The notes under the pieces: model-generated | What the model was told of the DNA's origin: nothing | What the model saw: the letters and a program-made list of their open reading frames with translations, nothing else | Databases searched by the model: none | Assembly: GCA_025350285.1 (NCBI GenBank) | Contig: JANXYE010000214.1 | Location: 1-7,663 of the forward strand | Length of the DNA stretch: 7,663 nt | Direction of reading: 5' to 3' | From: Chloroflexota bacterium | GTDB taxonomy: Bacteria > Chloroflexota > Dehalococcoidia > Tepidiformales > Tepidiformaceae | Shown: positions 4,352 through 7,663 of the stretch, one piece after another | How positions within the stretch are numbered: the first letter of the stretch is position 1 | Layout of the letters: each line of letters opens with the position of its first letter | Position numbers and translations under genes: made by a program

Positions 4352-5671
4352 TTGGGCAACGAATCCTCACCCGGGCTGCGACTGAACAAGGTCGTCGTCC
4401 TCGGCGCGAACGGTGCAATGGGCGCTGGTTCGGGCGCTCTCTTCGCCGCCGGCGGCTGCAAGGTCGTCCTCGTAGCGCGTGATCGCGCGAAAGCCGAAGC
4501 CGCGCGCACGGCCATCCAGGGCATCACGAAGTCCGAGCGCATCACCGACGCCGTCGAGTGCGCGACCTACAGCGACGGCATGGCGGGCCTCCTCAAGGAC
4601 GCCGACCTCATTTTCGAAGCCGTCGCCGAAGACATGGCGATCAAACGGCCGCTGTTCAAACAGATAGACGCGGCTCGGCCCCCCAACGCCCTGGTCGCCA
4701 CCGTCTCCTCCGGCCTCTCTATTCGCGAAATGACCGAGGGCCTGAGCGACGGGTTCAAGTCCCACTTCGCCGGGATCCACCTCTACAACCCGCCGCATGT
4801 GATGACGGGCGTCGAAGTTATCGCCCACCCGGACATGAATCCGGAGCTTGCGGGCGCCATTCAGTGCCTGCTCACCGAGCGCTTCGGCCGGGCCGCTATC
4901 ACCACCGCCGACATGCCCGGCTTCGCCGGCAACCGCATCGGGTTCAAAGTCCTGAACGAAGTCGCCCAGCTTGCCGAGGAGCACGGCGTGCAGCTCATGG
5001 ACACGCTCGTCGGCCCATACACCGGCCGGGCGATGGCCCCGCTCGCGACCCTGGACCTGGTCGGTTGGGACGTCCATCAGGCGATCGTCGATAACGTCGC
5101 GGCGAATGTGACCGACGAGGCGCCCGGCGCGTTCACGATGCCCGCCTACATGGCCAGTCTCATCGCGAAGGGGCATCTCGGCGACAAGACGCCCCTCCTC
5201 GGCGGCTTCTACCGTAAGGATGCGAGGGGCACCGTCGTGCTGGACCCCGCCTCAGGCTCCTACATCCCGGCGAATCCTGACCTTAAGGTCGGGTTCGTCG
5301 AGGAGATAAAGGACCTGAACCGCCAGGGCCGCTACAAGCAGGGCGTCCGCCGCTTCATGGCGGCCGAGGGCGCCGAGGCCGATATCGCCCGCCGGGTCAT
5401 CCTTGGGTACATGAGCTACGGCCTGAACCGCGCCGGGGCGGGCGAAGTGGTCAGGGAGTACGCCGACGTCGATCGCATCATGTCGGCGGGCTTCAACTGG
5501 GTGCCGCCTAGCGCCCTTGCGGACCTTATCGGCTACCAGACGGCGAAAGAATCGCTGGCCCGCTACGGCCTCCCCGGTTGCGCGCTGATCGACGCCGCGG
5601 CCAAGGGTGAGGTTCCCACGCCGCTCTTCAACCTCCCATACATCACGCCCGGCCGGTACTTCGCCGGCTAA
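4352..5671 (+). CDS. 3-hydroxyacyl-CoA dehydrogenase (monofunctional, long form)
   Basis: This enzyme oxidises L-3-hydroxyacyl-CoA to 3-ketoacyl-CoA with NAD, the third step of beta-oxidation. The 439-residue protein has an N-terminal Rossmann domain (about 12-195, nucleotide loop LGANGAMGAGSG at 17-28) and the expected catalytic residues: a serine in VSSGLS (118-123), H143 and N146 in GIHLYNPP, E155 in GVEVI and N194 in AGNRIG. The middle 3HCDH domain (about 190-290) is followed by GGFYRKD and a third region (about 300-439, ending RIMSAGFNWVPPSALADLIG and beyond) like the second 3HCDH repeat of FadB-type fusions. No enoyl-CoA hydratase domain is attached. It is about 150 residues longer than short monofunctional HADHs. 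The start is TTG with GGAGG 7 nt upstream; no nearby ATG fits. It is first in an operon with the thiolase. Chain-length preference is unknown. Confidence 0.93.
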   Translation: MGNESSPGLRLNKVVVLGANGAMGAGSGALFAAGGCKVVLVARDRAKAEAARTAIQGITKSERITDAVECATYSDGMAGLLKDADLIFEAVAEDMAIKRPLFKQIDAARPPNALVATVSSGLSIREMTEGLSDGFKSHFAGIHLYNPPHVMTGVEVIAHPDMNPELAGAIQCLLTERFGRAAITTADMPGFAGNRIGFKVLNEVAQLAEEHGVQLMDTLVGPYTGRAMAPLATLDLVGWDVHQAIVDNVAANVTDEAPGAFTMPAYMASLIAKGHLGDKTPLLGGFYRKDARGTVVLDPASGSYIPANPDLKVGFVEEIKDLNRQGRYKQGVRRFMAAEGAEADIARRVILGYMSYGLNRAGAGEVVREYADVDRIMSAGFNWVPPSALADLIGYQTAKESLARYGLPGCALIDAAAKGEVPTPLFNLPYITPGRYFAG

Positions 5672-5686
5672 ATCAGGAGATTCGCC

Positions 5687-6922
5687 ATGACTGAACCAGT
5701 TTTCATCCTCGGTGGCTACCAAACCGACTTCGCCCGCAACTGGACGAAGGAGAACAAGCACATCTCGGCCATGTTCAACGAGGTCGTCCAGGGCGCGCTC
5801 GAAGCGACGAACATCGACCCGAAGGATGTCGAAGTGGGCCACGTTGGCAACTTCGCCGCCGAGTTGTACGCGATGCAGGGCCACCTCGGCGCGTTTCTCG
5901 TCGAAACCGACCCCGCCTTCTCCGGGCTCCCGACCGGGCGCCACGAAGCTGCCTGCGCCTCAGGTTCCATTGCCCTGCTCGCCGCCTCGGCCGAAATCGA
6001 AGCGGGCCGTTACGGCCTCTCCATGGTCGTCGGCCTGGAACAGATGAAGACTGTCGATTCCGCCCGCGGTGGCGACTTCCTCGGGACGGCCGCCTGGTAC
6101 GAAAAGGAGGCGGCGGGCATTAGCTTCCCCTTCCCGAAGCTCTTCGGCCGCCTTGGCGACGAATACGACAAGCGCTTCGGCCTGAAGGACGAGCATCTTG
6201 CGCGCATCTCGGCCATCAACTACGCGAACGCGAAGAAGAACCCGCTCGCCCAGACGCGCGGCTGGTATATGAGCGAGGAGCACGCCAACAGCCAGGACCG
6301 TTTCAATAGCACCATCGGCGGCCGGATCAAGATCAGCGACTGCTCGCAGGTGACCGACGGCGCGATTTGCGTGTTCCTGGCGAACGCGGAGCACGCCGAG
6401 AAGTATGCAAAGGCGCATAAGCTCGACATCGACGCCATCCCGCGCATCCTCGGATGGGGCCACCACACGGCGCCGCTTGGGTTTGACGACAAAGTGGCCG
6501 AGAGCCGGGACAACCCATACGTCCTCCCCCACACCCGCGCGGCGATCATGGACGCCTTCCGCAGGGCGAAAGTCGCCGACTGTTGGGGCATCGACGTCAT
6601 CGAAACGCATGACTGCTTCACCACCAGCGAATACATGGCGATCGACCACTTCGGCCTGACCGCGCCGGGCAAGTCCTGGCAGGCGATCGAAGAGGGCGTC
6701 ATCGATATCGACGGCCTGCTGCCGATCAACCCCAGCGGTGGACTCATCGGTTGCGGCCACCCGGTGGGTGGTACCGGCGTGCGCCAACTGCTGGACGCCT
6801 ATCGCCAGGTCACGAACACGGCCGGCGGCTACCAGGTGGAGGGCACAAAGAAGGTGGCGACGCTGAACATCGGCGGCAGCGGGACGACAAGCTGCAGCTT
6901 CGTGGTCGGGTTGGACAACTGA
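5687..6922 (+). CDS. Thiolase (acetyl-CoA C-acyltransferase), SCP2-thiolase type
   Basis: This enzyme cleaves 3-ketoacyl-CoA with CoA, or runs in reverse as a condensation, and suits the product of the preceding dehydrogenase. The 411-residue protein has the nucleophilic C90 in EAACASGS, HDCF at 308-311 where classical thiolases have NEAF, and GCGHPVGGTG at 355-364 with H358. The C-terminal CxGGG cysteine of classical thiolases is replaced by N394 (NIGGSGTTS), as expected in the SCP2-type branch, where the HDCF cysteine can serve as acid/base. It keeps the acylated cysteine, so it is not a degenerate Ltp2-type aldolase by that criterion. The ATG start has AGGAGA 6 nt upstream, 15 nt after the previous stop, so the two genes form an operon. 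Substrate range (straight, branched or sterol-derived acyl chains) is not decidable. Confidence 0.93.
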   Translation: MTEPVFILGGYQTDFARNWTKENKHISAMFNEVVQGALEATNIDPKDVEVGHVGNFAAELYAMQGHLGAFLVETDPAFSGLPTGRHEAACASGSIALLAASAEIEAGRYGLSMVVGLEQMKTVDSARGGDFLGTAAWYEKEAAGISFPFPKLFGRLGDEYDKRFGLKDEHLARISAINYANAKKNPLAQTRGWYMSEEHANSQDRFNSTIGGRIKISDCSQVTDGAICVFLANAEHAEKYAKAHKLDIDAIPRILGWGHHTAPLGFDDKVAESRDNPYVLPHTRAAIMDAFRRAKVADCWGIDVIETHDCFTTSEYMAIDHFGLTAPGKSWQAIEEGVIDIDGLLPINPSGGLIGCGHPVGGTGVRQLLDAYRQVTNTAGGYQVEGTKKVATLNIGGSGTTSCSFVVGLDN

Positions 6923-6958
6923 TTGCCGAGCGTCCCACGGGGGGCGCAAACTGAACAC

Positions 6959-7213
6959 ATGGATGACTGTGTCGATTCTGTATGGATGGCGGAAGGTGGC
7001 AGAATTGTCATCCCAGCCAGATTTCGCAAGGAGATGGGCCTCCGAGACGGGGACGGGGTCATCATGGAGTTGAGTGATGGCGAGCTTCGGCTGTTCTCTG
7101 TCCTCCGCGGAATTCGGCGGGCACAGGAGACCATCGACGAGCGAGTTCCCCCGGGTGTGTCGCTCGTCGATGAACTGATCGCGGACCGACGGCGAGAGGC
7201 CGCCCTCGGATGA
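6959..7213 (+). CDS. vapB: AbrB/SpoVT-fold antitoxin, VapB-like, apparently without its toxin
   Basis: The 84-residue protein has a swapped-hairpin AbrB/MazE DNA-binding domain (about 5-48; core GGRIVIPARFRKEMGLRDGD). Its C-terminal tail (RVPPGVSLVDELIADRRREAALG) is typical of VapB antitoxins that neutralise a PIN-domain VapC ribonuclease. The ATG at 6959 starts the domain at the normal distance; an in-frame TTG at 6923 right after the thiolase stop is less likely, and M10 would cut the first strand. The ribosome site is poor (a G run about 14 nt upstream). R15 and R21 are AGA codons, absent from the two preceding genes. The stop overlaps an ATG (ATGA), as in vapBC operons, but no vapC follows; the next gene is convergent with one base between stops. 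It could instead be a free-standing AbrB-type regulator. Confidence 0.82.
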   Translation: MDDCVDSVWMAEGGRIVIPARFRKEMGLRDGDGVIMELSDGELRLFSVLRGIRRAQETIDERVPPGVSLVDELIADRRREAALG

Positions 7214-7218
7214 TCTAA
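7210..7218 (+). pseudogene. Possible remnant of a vapC start
   Basis: ATG overlaps the vapB stop by the usual ATGA and is followed by ATC and then TAA. VapC toxins commonly start MI- and then an LD-rich strand, so ATG-ATC is what the first two codons of a lost vapC would look like. Nine bases cannot prove this, and the TAA overlaps the stop codon of the convergent carboxypeptidase. Confidence 0.25.
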
Positions 7219-7663
7219 CCCCCGCCCAGGAAGCGGTTCAGCGTCGTCCCGCTGGCGGCCGCGGCCTGGGCCGTAACGACGCCCACGTAGCGGATGTGCC
7301 ACGGCTCATAGGCGTAGCCCGTGAGCCCTTCGCGGCCAGCGGGATAGCTCACGACGAAGCCGTACTTCGTCGAGTTTTGCTGGACCCATTTACCCTCGGG
7401 CGTGGTCCCGAACCCCTCCGATACGTCGTTTACGTCCGCGGTCGTGCCGAGTTGGTGCTCACTATGGCCCGGCCGGGCAACCGTCTTCTGGTTCGCCCCG
7501 AACGCGCGCACTTCCTGGTCGAAGAGGCTCTGCTGTAGATCGTACCCGCGGTAACCGCTCACGGCGTAGATCGTGAGCCCGGCTGCCGAGGCGTCGGCGG
7601 CCATCTTCTTAAACGCGGCCGCGGCCTCCGAGTTCAACGAGATGCCACCGCCCACATCCACCA
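7215..7663 (-). CDS. VanY-like D-alanyl-D-alanine carboxypeptidase (M15 family), C-terminal part
   Basis: This zinc peptidase of family M15B removes the terminal D-Ala from peptidoglycan stem peptides and acts outside the membrane. The 148 residues in the window hold the whole catalytic core: SGYRGYDLQQ (35-44), PGHSEHQLGTTADV (64-77) with zinc ligands H69 and D76, and EPWHIRYVG (119-127) with catalytic E119 and ligand H122. A region of about 25 residues follows and ends in FLGGG. The GTG at 7661 is probably internal, since the family's conserved domain begins upstream of this point; the real start and any signal peptide or lipobox lie beyond the edge. Its stop is one base from the vapB stop on the other strand, and no terminator is visible between them. 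Confidence 0.93.
   Translation of the reverse strand, partial: VDVGGGISLNSEAAAAFKKMAADASAAGLTIYAVSGYRGYDLQQSLFDQEVRAFGANQKTVARPGHSEHQLGTTADVNDVSEGFGTTPEGKWVQQNSTKYGFVVSYPAGREGLTGYAYEPWHIRYVGVVTAQAAAASGTTLNRFLGGG

Noticed and set aside
4198..4482. Plus-strand 94-codon open frame overlapping the HADH start
   Set aside because: It is arginine-rich, crosses the promoter and ribosome site of the HADH gene and overlaps its coding region in another frame.
5960..6958. Long minus-strand open frame opposite the thiolase
   Set aside because: It is antisense to a clear thiolase, low-complexity in A/R/V/G, and has no family resemblance; a GC-rich shadow frame.

Overview
The window is GC-rich bacterial chromosome of conventional gene density. 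Base composition, a TTG and a GTG start, the HTH-less biotin ligase and the mix of families suggest a Chloroflexota-type organism (Dehalococcoidia-like). This is an inference from gene character, not a proven assignment. There are no rRNA or tRNA genes, CRISPR arrays, insertion sequences or phage genes.

Layout. (1) 1-2518, minus strand: a compact operon reading a zinc-dependent phospholipase C-like gene, then hisD, then hisC (hisC runs off the left edge). The first two genes overlap by 10 nt and the last two are 2 nt apart. (2) 2580-3157, plus strand: a ParD/ParE-type toxin-antitoxin pair with a 4-nt GTGA overlap, divergent from the histidine operon across a 61-nt gap. (3) 3159-3932, minus: birA, convergent with parE, with one base between the stop codons. 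(4) 3933-4351: a 419-nt intergenic region. On the minus strand it carries what looks like a complete miniature transcription unit: promoter, perfect 12-nt Shine-Dalgarno, 19-codon ORF and a strong terminator hairpin, lying just upstream of birA. On the plus strand it carries a good promoter for the next operon. (5) 4352-6922, plus: a 3-hydroxyacyl-CoA dehydrogenase and an SCP2-type thiolase, 15 nt apart, which together could catalyse the last two steps of a beta-oxidation cycle. (6) 6959-7213, plus: a VapB-like AbrB-fold antitoxin whose expected vapC partner is absent; only an overlapping ATG-ATC-TAA remains. (7) 7215-7663, minus: the C-terminal part of a VanY-like D-Ala-D-Ala carboxypeptidase, again one base from the convergent stop.

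Most of the window is housekeeping metabolism (histidine, biotinylation, fatty acids, cell wall) into which two small toxin-antitoxin-type modules appear to have been fitted. The least ordinary parts are the minus-strand leader unit at about 3961-4141 and the apparently toxin-less vapB.
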